Source of the DNA: Allobosea sp. Leaf344
Lineage (GTDB): Bacteria > Pseudomonadota > Alphaproteobacteria > Rhizobiales > Beijerinckiaceae
Assembly: GCF_001426225.1 (NCBI RefSeq)
Contig: NZ_LMRT01000013.1
Location: forward strand, 438,577-502,576
Reading direction: 5' to 3'
Length of the DNA stretch: 64,000 nucleotides
In this document: positions 28,477 to 37,262 of the stretch, piece after piece
How positions within the stretch are numbered: position 1 is the stretch's first letter
How the letters are laid out: the number at the start of each line of letters is the position of its first letter
Notes under the pieces: model-generated
The model's database searches: none
Told to the model about the DNA's origin: nothing
Seen by the model: the letters and a program-made list of their open reading frames with translations, nothing else
Translations under genes and position numbers: made by a program

Positions 28477-29349
28477 TTGGACGCCATGGCACAGCCGCAA
28501 GGGGGCGCCCGCGCGCAGGCACCGGCAGCGGCAGCCGTCGATCTCGCCGGCATCGACATCACCTTCCATATCGAAGGCGGCCAGCGCTACAAGGCGGTGA
28601 CGGGGATCGACCTCACCGTTTCGGCGGGGGAGTTCGTCTCGGTCGTCGGGCCGACGGGCTGTGGCAAATCCACCTTGCTCAACGCCGCGGCCGGGCTGCT
28701 GGCGCCGTCGGCGGGCAGGGTCTCGATCTTCGGCGAGACGCTGGCCGGGCTGAACCGGCGCGCCGGCTATCTCTTCCAGCAGGATGCGCTGATGCCGTGG
28801 AAGACGGCGCTCGAGAATGTGAAAGTGGCGCTCGAGCCGATGGGCGTCGCCGATGCGGAGGCCGACCGGCAGGCGCGCGACTGGCTGGCCCGGGTGGGCC
28901 TGCGCGCCTTCGTCGACCGCTACCCGCATATGCTGTCGGGCGGGCAGCGCAAGCGCGTCAGCCTGGCGCAGATGCTGATCCGCAACCCGGAAATCCTGCT
29001 GATGGACGAGCCCTTCGGGCCGCTCGACGCGCAGACCCGGCAGATCATGGGCAATCTCCTGCTCGATCTCTGGTCGAAGGACCGCAAGGCGCTGATCTTC
29101 GTCACCCATGATCTGGAGGAGGCGATCTCGCTCTCGGACCGTGTCGTGGTGATGTCGGCCGGGCCGGCCGCCGGCATCGTGGCGGATTACCGGGTCTCGC
29201 TGCCGCGTCCGCGCGATATCGCGGAGATCAGGCTGGACCGCGCCTTCCACGAGATCCATCGCGACATCTGGGCGTCGCTCAGGGTCGAGGTGCAGAAGGC
29301 CTATGCGATGGGTGAAGGCCGCGAGCTGGTCGAGGGGGCGGGGGCATGA
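28477..29349 (+). CDS. ABC transporter ATP-binding protein (nitrate/sulfonate/taurine type)
   Basis: 290 residues. ATPase of an SsuB/TauB-like importer. Walker A GPTGCGKSTLLNA, Q-loop YLFQQDALMPWKT, signature LSGGQRKRVSLAQ, Walker B EILLMDEPFGPLDAQ, H-loop FVTHDLEEAISLSD. The TTG at 28477 has GGGGA at a good distance; ATG 28486 (MAQPQGG) is the alternative. It begins a three-gene unit with the permease and binding protein. The substrate is not deducible. Confidence 0.9.
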   Translation: MDAMAQPQGGARAQAPAAAAVDLAGIDITFHIEGGQRYKAVTGIDLTVSAGEFVSVVGPTGCGKSTLLNAAAGLLAPSAGRVSIFGETLAGLNRRAGYLFQQDALMPWKTALENVKVALEPMGVADAEADRQARDWLARVGLRAFVDRYPHMLSGGQRKRVSLAQMLIRNPEILLMDEPFGPLDAQTRQIMGNLLLDLWSKDRKALIFVTHDLEEAISLSDRVVVMSAGPAAGIVADYRVSLPRPRDIAEIRLDRAFHEIHRDIWASLRVEVQKAYAMGEGRELVEGAGA

Positions 29350-29404
29350 GCGGGATGATGGATCGTCCTTGCGCAAAGCCGATGGCGCGTGCGGGAGCCG
29401 CGAC

Positions 29405-30193
29405 ATGAAGCGCGCCAGGCTGCTCTTCCTCCAGGCGATGGTGATGGTCGTCGCCCTGCTGATCTGGCACGTCGTGACCGCCTACCCGCTGCTCGGCGAC
29501 GTCAAGACGATCCAGTTCTTCTTCTCGACGCCGGCCGCGGTGATCGGCCGGACCTGGACGCAGCTGACCGGCACCGAGATCTATTACCATCTCGGCATCA
29601 CCCTGACCGAAACCGTGCTCGCCTTCGTCATCGGCTCGGCCGCCGGCATCTTCTTCGGCTTCACCTTCGCCCGGCAGGAGCTGCTCGCGGCGGTGTTCGA
29701 CCCCTATATCAAGGCGGCGAACGCGCTGCCGCGCGTGGTGCTGGCGCCGATCTTCGCGCTGTGGTTCGGGCTCGGCATCTGGTCCAAGGTGGCGCTCGGC
29801 TTCACGCTCGTCTTCTTCATCGTGTTCTTCAACGTCTATCAGGGCGTGCGCGAGGTCTCGCCGACGGTGCTGGCCAATGCCCGCATGCTGGGGATGAACG
29901 AGCGCCAGCTGTTCCGCCACGTCTACTGGCCCTCGGCGCTGACCTGGATGTTCTCCAGCCTGCACACCTCGGTCGGCTTCGCGCTGGTCGGGGCGGTGGT
30001 CGGGGAATATCTCGGCTCCTCGGCCGGGCTCGGCTACAAGATCCACGAGGCCGAGAGCGTCTTCGACGTCACGGGCGTGTTCTCCGGCATGGTCATCCTG
30101 ATGATCTTCGTGATCGCGATCGATTCGCTGGTCACTTTGATCGAGAAGCGCCTGCTGGTCTGGAAGCCGCAGCAGAATGCGCGGACCGTGTAG
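29405..30193 (+). CDS. ABC transporter permease (SsuC/TauC type)
   Basis: 262 residues with about six membrane helices, starting MKRARLLFLQAMVMVVALLI. The BPD_transp_1 coupling motif is EVSPTVLANARMLGMNERQL (EAA loop with the G at the usual place), preceded by LPRVVLAPIFALWFGLGIWS. The start ATG at 29405 was chosen as the first with a membrane segment at once after it. It lies 55 bases after the ATPase gene. Pairs with the binding protein at 30289. Confidence 0.9.
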   Translation: MKRARLLFLQAMVMVVALLIWHVVTAYPLLGDVKTIQFFFSTPAAVIGRTWTQLTGTEIYYHLGITLTETVLAFVIGSAAGIFFGFTFARQELLAAVFDPYIKAANALPRVVLAPIFALWFGLGIWSKVALGFTLVFFIVFFNVYQGVREVSPTVLANARMLGMNERQLFRHVYWPSALTWMFSSLHTSVGFALVGAVVGEYLGSSAGLGYKIHEAESVFDVTGVFSGMVILMIFVIAIDSLVTLIEKRLLVWKPQQNARTV

Positions 30194-30288
30194 GCGGGCG
30201 GCATGGTTGCCCAGACCGTGCGATCGCGCCTATCCTCGCCGCCAATGCGCTCTTGAGAAGCGCAATTCGTTCAACCGGAGGAACATCC

Positions 30289-31320
30289 ATGACGATCTCT
30301 CGTCGCGCCGCGCTGGCTGCGCTCGCTCTGACCACCTCGCTCGGCTTCGCGCCTGCGGGGGCGCAGGCCCAGAATGCCGAAAAGCCCAACGTCACCCTCG
30401 GGGTCGGCGGCAAGGCGCTGCTGTATTATCTCCCGCTCACCGTGGCGGAGCGGAAGGGCTTCTTCAAGGAGCAGGGGCTCGACGTCACGATCAATGATTT
30501 CGGCGGCGGCGCGAAATCGCTCCAGGCCCTGGTTGGCGGTTCGGTCGACGTCGTCACCGGTGCCTATGAGCACACCATCCGCATGCAGGCGAAGGGCCAG
30601 GACATCCGCGCGGTGGTCGAGCTCGGGCGCTTCCCCGGCATCACCATCGCGGTGCGCAAGGAGCTCGCCGACAAGGTCAAGTCGGCGGCCGATTTCAAGG
30701 GGCTGAAGATCGGCGTGACCGCGCCCGGCTCCTCCACGGCGCTGACCGCGCAATACGCCATGGTCAAGGCCGGGCTGAAGGCGACCGACGCGCCGATCAT
30801 CGGCGTCGGTGCCGGGGCCAGCGCGGTGGCGGCGATCAAGCAGGGTCAGGTCGACGTGATCTCGCATCTCGACCCCGTCACCTCCAAGCTGGAGGCGGAT
30901 GGCGATGTCGTGGCGCTGATCGACACCCGCACCGAGGCCGGGACCAAGGCGCTGTTCGGCGGCTCGAACCCCGCGGCCGTGCTCTATCTCAAGAACGATT
31001 TCGCCGAGAAGAACCCCGTCACCACGCAGAAGCTGACCAACGCCCTGGTCAAGGCGCTGAAATGGCTGGAGACGGCGAAGCCGGAGGATGTCGCCGATCT
31101 CGTGCCGGCGGAATACCATCTCGGCGACAAGCCGCTCTATCTGCGCTCGGTGAAGAACTCGCTCGAAAGCTATTCCCGCACCGGCGTCTCCACGCCCGAG
31201 GGGATGAAGAGCATGTATGACGCGCTGAAGCTGCTCGACCCCGAAATGGCGAAGTCCGACGTCGATCTCGGCAAGACCTTCATCGACAGCTTCGCCAAGA
31301 AGGCGAATGCCGGCAGCTGA
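30289..31320 (+). CDS. ABC transporter substrate-binding protein (SsuA/THI5-like)
   Basis: 343 residues. The signal peptide MTISRRAALAALALTTSLGF ends near AGAQAQ; the twin Arg leaves Tat export possible. The periplasmic part is NMT1/THI5-like: LLYYLPLTVAERKGFFKEQG, GGGAKSLQALVGGSVDVVTG and FKGLKIGVTAPGSSTALT. Binding proteins of this group serve sulfonates, nitrate, pyrimidine precursors or aromatic acids; nothing here decides. GGAG precedes the ATG at 30289. Confidence 0.88.
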   Translation: MTISRRAALAALALTTSLGFAPAGAQAQNAEKPNVTLGVGGKALLYYLPLTVAERKGFFKEQGLDVTINDFGGGAKSLQALVGGSVDVVTGAYEHTIRMQAKGQDIRAVVELGRFPGITIAVRKELADKVKSAADFKGLKIGVTAPGSSTALTAQYAMVKAGLKATDAPIIGVGAGASAVAAIKQGQVDVISHLDPVTSKLEADGDVVALIDTRTEAGTKALFGGSNPAAVLYLKNDFAEKNPVTTQKLTNALVKALKWLETAKPEDVADLVPAEYHLGDKPLYLRSVKNSLESYSRTGVSTPEGMKSMYDALKLLDPEMAKSDVDLGKTFIDSFAKKANAGS

Positions 31321-31479
31321 GCCGGCCGCGCCACCCCCCGGGGCGAGTCTTCGCCTCGGGGCAATCGCAGGACCCGGCTTCGCCGACCGGGCGCTTGAGA
31401 AGGGGGGCTTGGGCCAGGCCCATTCCCCCCGCTTCGGGAATCAGCCAATGATGCGCCGCTGATCTCCGGAGTCCGGCCC

Positions 31480-31809
31480 ATGCGCGCTTTGCCTGCCATC
31501 GTCTTCTGCGCCTTCGCGCTCTCCGCCTGCCAGACGGCGGCGCCGCCGGCCGCTCCGCCGCCGGAGCAGGCCGCCGCCGGGGTCACGCCCAATAGCTTCC
31601 GGATGCCGTCGGGCGCGGGCTGCTCCGGCGAGGTCGAGCGCTTCCAGGCGGTCATGGACAATGACCTCGCTACCGGACACACCACCAAGGGCGTGCACGC
31701 CCAGGTCAGCGCCCAGATCGCCGCCGCCCGCCAGAGCTGTGCCGGCGGCAATGATGCCGGCGCGACCAGCCAGATCCGCGCGACCAAGGCGCGGTTCGGT
31801 TACCCCTGA
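31480..31809 (+). CDS. Putative small lipoprotein
   Basis: 109 residues with a lipoprotein signal: FCAFALSAC, lipobox LSAC with Cys17, then a Pro/Ala linker and a helical region (GEVERFQAVMDNDLATGHTT, VSAQIAAARQSC). Two further Cys residues (GAGCSGE and RQSCAGG) could form a disulfide. Similar small lipoproteins occur in Hyphomicrobiales without known function. It follows the ABC operon after 159 bases that contain a hairpin (31337-31361). Confidence 0.65.
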   Translation: MRALPAIVFCAFALSACQTAAPPAAPPPEQAAAGVTPNSFRMPSGAGCSGEVERFQAVMDNDLATGHTTKGVHAQVSAQIAAARQSCAGGNDAGATSQIRATKARFGYP

Positions 31810-31869
31810 GCCGGGCCGGCACCCCGCCTTCAGCCGATGTGAGCCGCGGCGCCTCGCCGCCGCCGGCCG

Positions 31870-33939
31870 CTAGGCCGCCAGGCCTCGCTTGGCCAGCAGG
31901 GCGTCGGGCGTCGGCAGCCGGCCGCGGAACAGCGTATAGGCCTCGGCCGCGTCGCGGGTATCGCCCGCCGAATAGATGTAGCGCTTCAGCCGCGCAGCGA
32001 TCTCGGCCGAGAACACGTCTCCGGTCTCGGTGAAGGCGTTGAAGGCATCGGCATCCATCACCTCCGACCAGAGATAGCTGTAATAGCCGGCGGAATAGCC
32101 GTCGCCCGAGAAGACATGGGTGAAATGCGGCGTGCGGTGGCGCATGGTGATCTCGGCCGGCATGCCGAGCCGGGCGAGCTCCGCCGCCTCGAAACCCAGC
32201 GCATCGATCTCCCCGGGCTGCTCGAGCGAATGGAAGGCGAGGTCGACCAGCGCGGAGGAGGTGTATTCGACTGTCGCGAAGCCCTGGTTGAAGGTCTGCG
32301 CCCGCTTGATCGTCTCGATCAGCTCCGCCGGGATCGGCTCTCCGGTCTGGGCATGCAGGCAATAGCGCTGCATTACCTCCGGGGTCAGGAACCAGTGCTC
32401 GTAGAGCTGCGAGGGCAGTTCGACGAAATCGCGCGACACCGAAGTGCCGGCCAGCGAGCCATAGCGGACATCCGAGAGCAGCCCGTGCAGCGCATGGCCG
32501 AACTCATGGAACAGCGTCCGGGCATCGTCGACCGACAGCAGCGCCGGCTGGCCCTCGGCCGGCTTGGCGAAATTGCAGACATTGACGATGATCGGCCGCG
32601 TCTCCCCGTCCAGCTTGCGCTGGCCGCGGAAGGCGCTCATCCAGGCGCCGGAGCGCTTGGAGGCGCGGGCGAAATAATCGCCGATGAACAGGCCGATATG
32701 GCGCTCGCCCTCGCGCACCTCCCAGATCCGGACATCGGGGTGATAGCCCTGCAGATCGCGTTGCTCGACGAAGCTGAGCCCGAACAGCCGGCCGGCCACG
32801 TCGAAGGCGGCGGCGATGATCCGGTCGAGCTGGAGATAGGGCTTCAGCACCGCCTCATCGAGCGCGTAGGTCTGCTGGCGCACCTTTTCGGCGTAGTGGC
32901 GCCAGTCCCAGGGCCGGATCGGCCCGTTCTCGCCTTCCGACTGTGCCAGAGCGGCGAGCTCGGCGGCCTCTCTCGCCGCCCGCATCTTGGCCGGCCGCCA
33001 GACCAGCTCGAGCAACTCGCGGACATTCTCCGGTCTCTTGGCCATGCTGTCGTCGAGCTTGAAATGGGCGAAGGTGCGGAAGCCGAGAAGCGTCGCCTTC
33101 TCGGCGCGCAGCCGCACCATCTCGGCGACGATCGCGCGATTATCGGTCTCGCCGCCGTTCTCGCCGCGCCGGCTCCAGGCCAGGAAGGCCTCCTCGCGCA
33201 GGTCGCGCCGGGTCGAGAAGGTCAGGAAGGGCTCGATGATCGAGCGTGACAGGGTCACCGCGTGCCTGCCCTCATGGCCGCGATCGGAAGCGGCCTGCGC
33301 CATGGCGGCGACCACGAAGCCGGGCAGCCCGGCCAGGCCGTCCTGATCCGCGATGACCAGCGCATAGGAGGATTCGTCCTTGAGGACGTTCTGGCCGAAG
33401 CGGGTGCCGAGCTCGGCCAGGCGCTCGTTGATCGCCGCCAGCCGCGCCTTGCCCGCTGCGTCGAGCTGCGCGCCGGAGCGGATGAAGCCGCGATGCGTGC
33501 GCTCCAGCAGCCTGGCCTGCTCGGCATCGAGGCCGAGCGCCTCGCGCCGGGCGTTCACGGCATCGACCCGGGCGAACAGCTTCGGGTCCATCATGATCGC
33601 CGACCAATGGCGCGAGGTCAGCGGCGACATCTCCCGCTCGATCGCCTGCAGCGCCTCGTTGGTATGGGCTCCGGTCAGGTTGTAGAAGACGCCGCCGACT
33701 CGCGACAGCGCCCGGCCGGCGCGTTCCAGCGCCTCGATCGTGTTGGCGAAATCCGGCACCGCCGGATCGGCGACGATCGCGTCGATCTCGGCGCGGTGCT
33801 TGGCGAGGGCCGCTTCGAACGCCGCGCGGATATGATCGGTGGTGATCTCGGCGAAAGGCGGCAGGCGGAACGGCGTCGTCCAGACGCGGGCGAAGGGGTT
33901 GTCGGCGGGCAGATCGAGAGCTTCGGGCGCGAGCGTCAT
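31870..33939 (-). CDS. M3 family metallopeptidase (peptidyl-dipeptidase/oligopeptidase A type)
   Basis: 689-residue cytoplasmic zinc peptidase. The zinc-binding motif is TLFHEFGHALHGLLS (HEFGH) with the third ligand Glu in SRDFVELPSQLYEHW. YHPDVRIWEV and the C-terminal YSYLWSEVMDADAF fit the Dcp/PrlC group. Such enzymes finish the breakdown of oligopeptides, including signal peptides. No signal sequence is seen. It lies upstream-to-downstream order EEP nuclease, Nudix, M3 on the minus strand, 39 bases after the Nudix gene, so may be in one unit. Confidence 0.9.
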   Translation of the reverse strand: MTLAPEALDLPADNPFARVWTTPFRLPPFAEITTDHIRAAFEAALAKHRAEIDAIVADPAVPDFANTIEALERAGRALSRVGGVFYNLTGAHTNEALQAIEREMSPLTSRHWSAIMMDPKLFARVDAVNARREALGLDAEQARLLERTHRGFIRSGAQLDAAGKARLAAINERLAELGTRFGQNVLKDESSYALVIADQDGLAGLPGFVVAAMAQAASDRGHEGRHAVTLSRSIIEPFLTFSTRRDLREEAFLAWSRRGENGGETDNRAIVAEMVRLRAEKATLLGFRTFAHFKLDDSMAKRPENVRELLELVWRPAKMRAAREAAELAALAQSEGENGPIRPWDWRHYAEKVRQQTYALDEAVLKPYLQLDRIIAAAFDVAGRLFGLSFVEQRDLQGYHPDVRIWEVREGERHIGLFIGDYFARASKRSGAWMSAFRGQRKLDGETRPIIVNVCNFAKPAEGQPALLSVDDARTLFHEFGHALHGLLSDVRYGSLAGTSVSRDFVELPSQLYEHWFLTPEVMQRYCLHAQTGEPIPAELIETIKRAQTFNQGFATVEYTSSALVDLAFHSLEQPGEIDALGFEAAELARLGMPAEITMRHRTPHFTHVFSGDGYSAGYYSYLWSEVMDADAFNAFTETGDVFSAEIAARLKRYIYSAGDTRDAAEAYTLFRGRLPTPDALLAKRGLAA

Positions 33940-33978
33940 GGCGATGTCCGGACGAGAGGGGCGAGGCTGGCGCGGCGG

Positions 33979-34728
33979 TCAGCCGCCGGTCCAGATATGG
34001 TCGAGATAACGGCGCATGAAAGGCGGCATGTCGAGCGCCGCGGCGTCGCGGACATCCCTGACGATGGCGATGTCGGCGAGTTCCGGCTCCTGCTGGCGGG
34101 CCATCCGCTCCAGCATCAGCGCGCGCGCCTTCTCCGCCGGCAGGTCGATCGCGACCGGGCGCATGAAGGCGATGCGCCCCGGCGCGGTCACCGCCTGCCA
34201 TTCCTGCGACACCGTCACCTCGGAGGGCAGGAGCCCGGTCTCCTCGAAGAGCTCGCGGGTCACGCTGCCGGCCAGGTCGAGCGAGCCATCGGCGCGGGTG
34301 TCGCCGAGATCGGGCGTGCCGGCCGCGAAATAGACCTTGCCGGGATTGGCGGTGTGCTCGCCCATCACGCCGCAGAGAAAGGCCCCGTCCCTGGCACGCA
34401 GCGCCGCCATGGCGAAGCCGTTGCGGAGGCCGCGACCGGGATGGCCGCTGTCGCGCCAGGTCAGGAAGGCGGCGTAATCGACGGCGAAATAGCCGGCGCG
34501 GCAGATACCGTCCGCGAGCGACAGCCGGTGCTGCAGCAGCACCCGGCCGTTGAACATGGAGGGCTTGCCGGCGCTGACGCGGCGCCAATGCGCCTCGATC
34601 TCCTGCGCGCGCTCGCGCGCGAAGGGCCAGTCATAGGGCTCGACCCGCGCCTCGAGATGCGACAGCGCCAGCACCACATCGTCCTGCACGCCGGCTACGC
34701 CGGATTCTCCCGCCTCGCTCGCGCTCAT
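33979..34728 (-). CDS. Nudix-like hydrolase with degenerate Nudix box
   Basis: 249 residues. The C-terminal Nudix box half RELFEETGLL is intact, but at the upstream Glu position of the GX5EX7REUXEEXGU pattern I read a Leu (GSLDLAGSVTRELFEETG). This may change metal binding. An N-terminal domain of about 90 residues precedes it. Function unknown; a nucleoside diphosphate-like substrate is the family default. The start ATG at 34728 overlaps the EEP nuclease stop by 4 bases, so the two are coupled. Confidence 0.68.
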   Translation of the reverse strand: MSASEAGESGVAGVQDDVVLALSHLEARVEPYDWPFARERAQEIEAHWRRVSAGKPSMFNGRVLLQHRLSLADGICRAGYFAVDYAAFLTWRDSGHPGRGLRNGFAMAALRARDGAFLCGVMGEHTANPGKVYFAAGTPDLGDTRADGSLDLAGSVTRELFEETGLLPSEVTVSQEWQAVTAPGRIAFMRPVAIDLPAEKARALMLERMARQQEPELADIAIVRDVRDAAALDMPPFMRRYLDHIWTGG

Positions 34729-35858
34729 GCCGCGCTCCGCCGGCCGGCCGGAATGACCAGGTCGATGGTCAGCGGGCAATGGTCGGAGGCTTTCGGCCTG
34801 TCCCAGCCGATGCGCGGATAGCGGTCGCCACTGGTCGCGAGCGTCGCGATCGAGCGGTCCGGCGCGCGCGGATCGAGCGGGACGCGATAGGGCAGGCCGC
34901 GCCGGATCATCTGCATCGCCGGGTCGGGATTGGCGGCGGCCAGCGCCGGCGACAGCAGGATGTAATCGAGCGGCGCATGGGTTTCCGTCAGGGCCTGCAG
35001 GCTCTCCGACCAGCCGCGGTGAAAATGCGTCCAGCGCTCATGGGCGGGCAGGGCACCCATCGGATCCACGGCGAAATCCTCGAGCAGCGGTTCGAGCCCG
35101 CTCTCCCCCTCGTCGGTGATGGCGGCGAGCGGGCCGAGCCCGTAACGATAGCAGTTGAGATCGCCGAGGATGGCCCAATTCGCCTCGCGCCAGCCCTCGC
35201 CGAAGCGGGTGGTGACGATGCGCCGCACCGCCTGCGCCTCCGCCCGGCGCAGCGGCAGCGTCGCCTGGCGCCCTTCCGCACGGCCGGCATCCATCGATTT
35301 GAGGTGGCAGCCGAACAGGCTGAGCTTGCGATCGCCGAAATCCAGCGCCACTTCGAGGCAATCGCGGGCGAACACCTTGTGATGCGGGCCGATGCCGAAG
35401 CTGCGCAGCGCCGGATCGCGGATTCCGGCCTCGGCGAAGCTCATATCGCGATAGGAGCGGACGCTGATCTGCTCCGGCGTCAGCAGATCGCGCCGGGCCG
35501 TGAAGCTGATCTCGATATTGCGGCGGTCATTGCCGCCGAGAAGGGTGAAATGGCCATAGCGATGATCGGCGATGCGATGCACGTAATTGGCGAAGAAGGC
35601 CTGCAGGCTGGCGAGCGAATCGACCTCCTGCAGCATCCAGAGATCGGCCTTGGCCTCCGCCAGCGCCAGCGCCGTCATCTGGCGCTTGTCGTCTTCCAGC
35701 GCGACGGCCAGGGAGCGCTCGACCGCGGCGCGTTCCTCGGCGCGGGGAAAATGGAACAGCGACATCGCCGCATCGGTCTCGGTGCGCCCGCCCTGCGGCT
35801 GGAAACGCTGCCGCGTCAGCAGGTTCTCGACGTTGAACGTGCCGAGGCGCAGCTTCAT
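34725..35858 (-). CDS. Endonuclease/exonuclease/phosphatase family protein
   Basis: 377 residues. EEP fold: LRLGTFNVENLL at the start, WMLQEVDSL (metal-binding Glu), FGCHLKSMDAG, WAILGDLNCYRYG (catalytic Asp/Asn) and KASDHCPLTIDL (catalytic Asp-His). No signal peptide, so it is probably intracellular. The start is the ATG at 35858 just before the conserved N-terminal strand; the frame open to 35927 is not needed. The substrate (DNA, phosphoinositide or other phosphodiester) cannot be told. Confidence 0.82.
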   Translation of the reverse strand: MKLRLGTFNVENLLTRQRFQPQGGRTETDAAMSLFHFPRAEERAAVERSLAVALEDDKRQMTALALAEAKADLWMLQEVDSLASLQAFFANYVHRIADHRYGHFTLLGGNDRRNIEISFTARRDLLTPEQISVRSYRDMSFAEAGIRDPALRSFGIGPHHKVFARDCLEVALDFGDRKLSLFGCHLKSMDAGRAEGRQATLPLRRAEAQAVRRIVTTRFGEGWREANWAILGDLNCYRYGLGPLAAITDEGESGLEPLLEDFAVDPMGALPAHERWTHFHRGWSESLQALTETHAPLDYILLSPALAAANPDPAMQMIRRGLPYRVPLDPRAPDRSIATLATSGDRYPRIGWDRPKASDHCPLTIDLVIPAGRRSAA

Positions 35859-35999
35859 GGGCAGGCGTCGCCCCGGCCGCCGCGCGTCCTGCGTCCTGGA
35901 TCCGAGGCGCCTGCTTGCGCAGTCCACGCGGCACGGCTTCGCGATGCGCCGGAGCGGGCGTGGCGGGAGAGGCGGGCTGGGGCGGGGCGCATCACCGGC

Positions 36000-36848
36000 T
36001 CAGAGCGCCTCCGGCACGAATAGCTGGCTCGGCGTGACGAACTCGTCCTGTGCCGCCACGGTCAGGATCTCGCGGGAACCGGCCTCCTTGGTGCGCTTGA
36101 GCAGGCCGTAGATCGAGGAGGCGGCCTTGCCGAGTGCGGCGGCGGCGGAGCTCTCGCGCATGTAATGCACGAAGAACAGGGCCGCGATCGCATCGCCGGC
36201 ACCGTTCACATTGACGTCGAGCTTCGGCGTGCGGACCCGGTAGGCGCCGCGTGAATCGGCGGCCATCAGGTCGAGCGAACCATCGGGTGTCTCCTCGGTG
36301 TCGAGCGAGGTCACCAGCACGACCTTCGGCCCGGCCTCGCGCAGCGCATCCACGGCGCGATGCGCATCCGCGACGGTGCGGATCTCGATATCGGTCAGGA
36401 GTTGCAGTTCGAACTGGTTCGGCGTCACGATATCGGCCGCCGGCACCGCCTGCTCGCGCATGAACTCCGGAATGCCCGGGCGCACGAAGACCCCGCGGCC
36501 GACATCCCCCATCACCGGATCGCAGCAATACAGCGCCTTGGGGTTGGAGGCGCGCACCCGCTCCACGCTGCCGAGGATGGCGTGGCCGATATCGGCCGAA
36601 CCCATATAGCCGGATAGCACACCGTTGCAGGAGGGCAGCACGCCGCGCTCGCTGATGCCCTCCATCACCTCCTCGATCATCCCGCCGTCGAAGACCCGGC
36701 CCTTCCAGGCGCCATAGCCCGTGTGGTTGGAGAATTGCACGGTGTGGATCGGCCAGACCTCGACGCCGAGGCGCTGCATCGGGAAAACGGCGGAGGCGTT
36801 GCCGACATGGCCGAAGGCGACATGCGACTGGATCGAGAGGATGTTCAT
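36000..36848 (-). CDS. pdxY: Pyridoxal kinase PdxY
   Basis: Phosphorylates pyridoxal in the vitamin B6 salvage pathway. 282 residues, PfkB/ribokinase superfamily. MNILSIQSHVAFGHVGNASA and FPMQRLGVEVWPIHTVQFSN are the PdxK/PdxY N-terminus, GLDCTDP-like metal region is YCCDPVMGDVGRG, VTPNQFELQLLTD is conserved, and the anion hole NGAGDAIAALFFVHYM carries the catalytic Asp. Stands alone, divergent from the leuA leader. Confidence 0.92.
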   Translation of the reverse strand: MNILSIQSHVAFGHVGNASAVFPMQRLGVEVWPIHTVQFSNHTGYGAWKGRVFDGGMIEEVMEGISERGVLPSCNGVLSGYMGSADIGHAILGSVERVRASNPKALYCCDPVMGDVGRGVFVRPGIPEFMREQAVPAADIVTPNQFELQLLTDIEIRTVADAHRAVDALREAGPKVVLVTSLDTEETPDGSLDLMAADSRGAYRVRTPKLDVNVNGAGDAIAALFFVHYMRESSAAAALGKAASSIYGLLKRTKEAGSREILTVAAQDEFVTPSQLFVPEAL

Positions 36849-37037
36849 GATGGTGGAATGCGGGTCCGCTTGTAATGTCGCGGCAACCTAGCCGCTGGCG
36901 CGGCCGAAACCAATGCAAAGCGGTGATGAATGGCCCCGGCGCCGCCGCATGGAGCCCGGCCGCGCCTGCGCCCGATGCCGCGCTTGCATTGCCCCGTGCC
37001 GATCGGTTATGCAGGGAGCAACCCAAGAGGATCGCTC

Positions 37038-37148
37038 GTGGCCGCATTCGCCACCCCTGTCGACATCAGCCGCCGCGCCGCAGCGCGCGCCGTCGACATG
37101 CGCGCCGTCCCGGGTCTCGGCCTGCTTCTTCTCCTTAGCCGCCCCTGA
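37038..37148 (+). CDS. leuA leader peptide (leucine attenuator)
   Basis: 36-residue peptide whose last part reads DMRAVPGLGLLLLLSRP; six of the last ten residues are Leu. The GTG at 37038 has AAGAGG upstream; a shorter form could start at ATG 37098, which has no ribosome site. Its stop lies inside the base of a hairpin (37142-37184). The Leu run just before a stop and a hairpin is the classic sign of leucine attenuation for leuA, 114 bases downstream. Confidence 0.72.
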   Translation: MAAFATPVDISRRAAARAVDMRAVPGLGLLLLLSRP

Positions 37149-37184
37149 GGGCCGGCCGGGCATGCATGCCTGGGCGCTCAGGGG
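37142..37184 (+). promoter_or_regulatory. leuA leader hairpin
   Basis: CCCCTGAG (37142-37149) pairs with CTCAGGGG (37177-37184), enclosing a second stem CCGGGCATG/CATGCCTGGG with one mismatch. The leader stop codon TGA is in the outer stem, so a terminating or stalled ribosome would disrupt it. No T-run follows directly, so the exact mechanism is open. Confidence 0.6.
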
Positions 37185-37262
37185 AGTGACGAGAACCGCC
37201 TTCAGAGCCCCTGCGCCTGCCTGCATCTCCCGCGCGGCGCGATCTTTCCAGGATCCGAGACC

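Noticed and set aside
31337..31361. Terminator after the ABC operon
   Set aside because: A hairpin CCCCG...CGGGG exists but no T-run follows, so I did not list it as a terminator.
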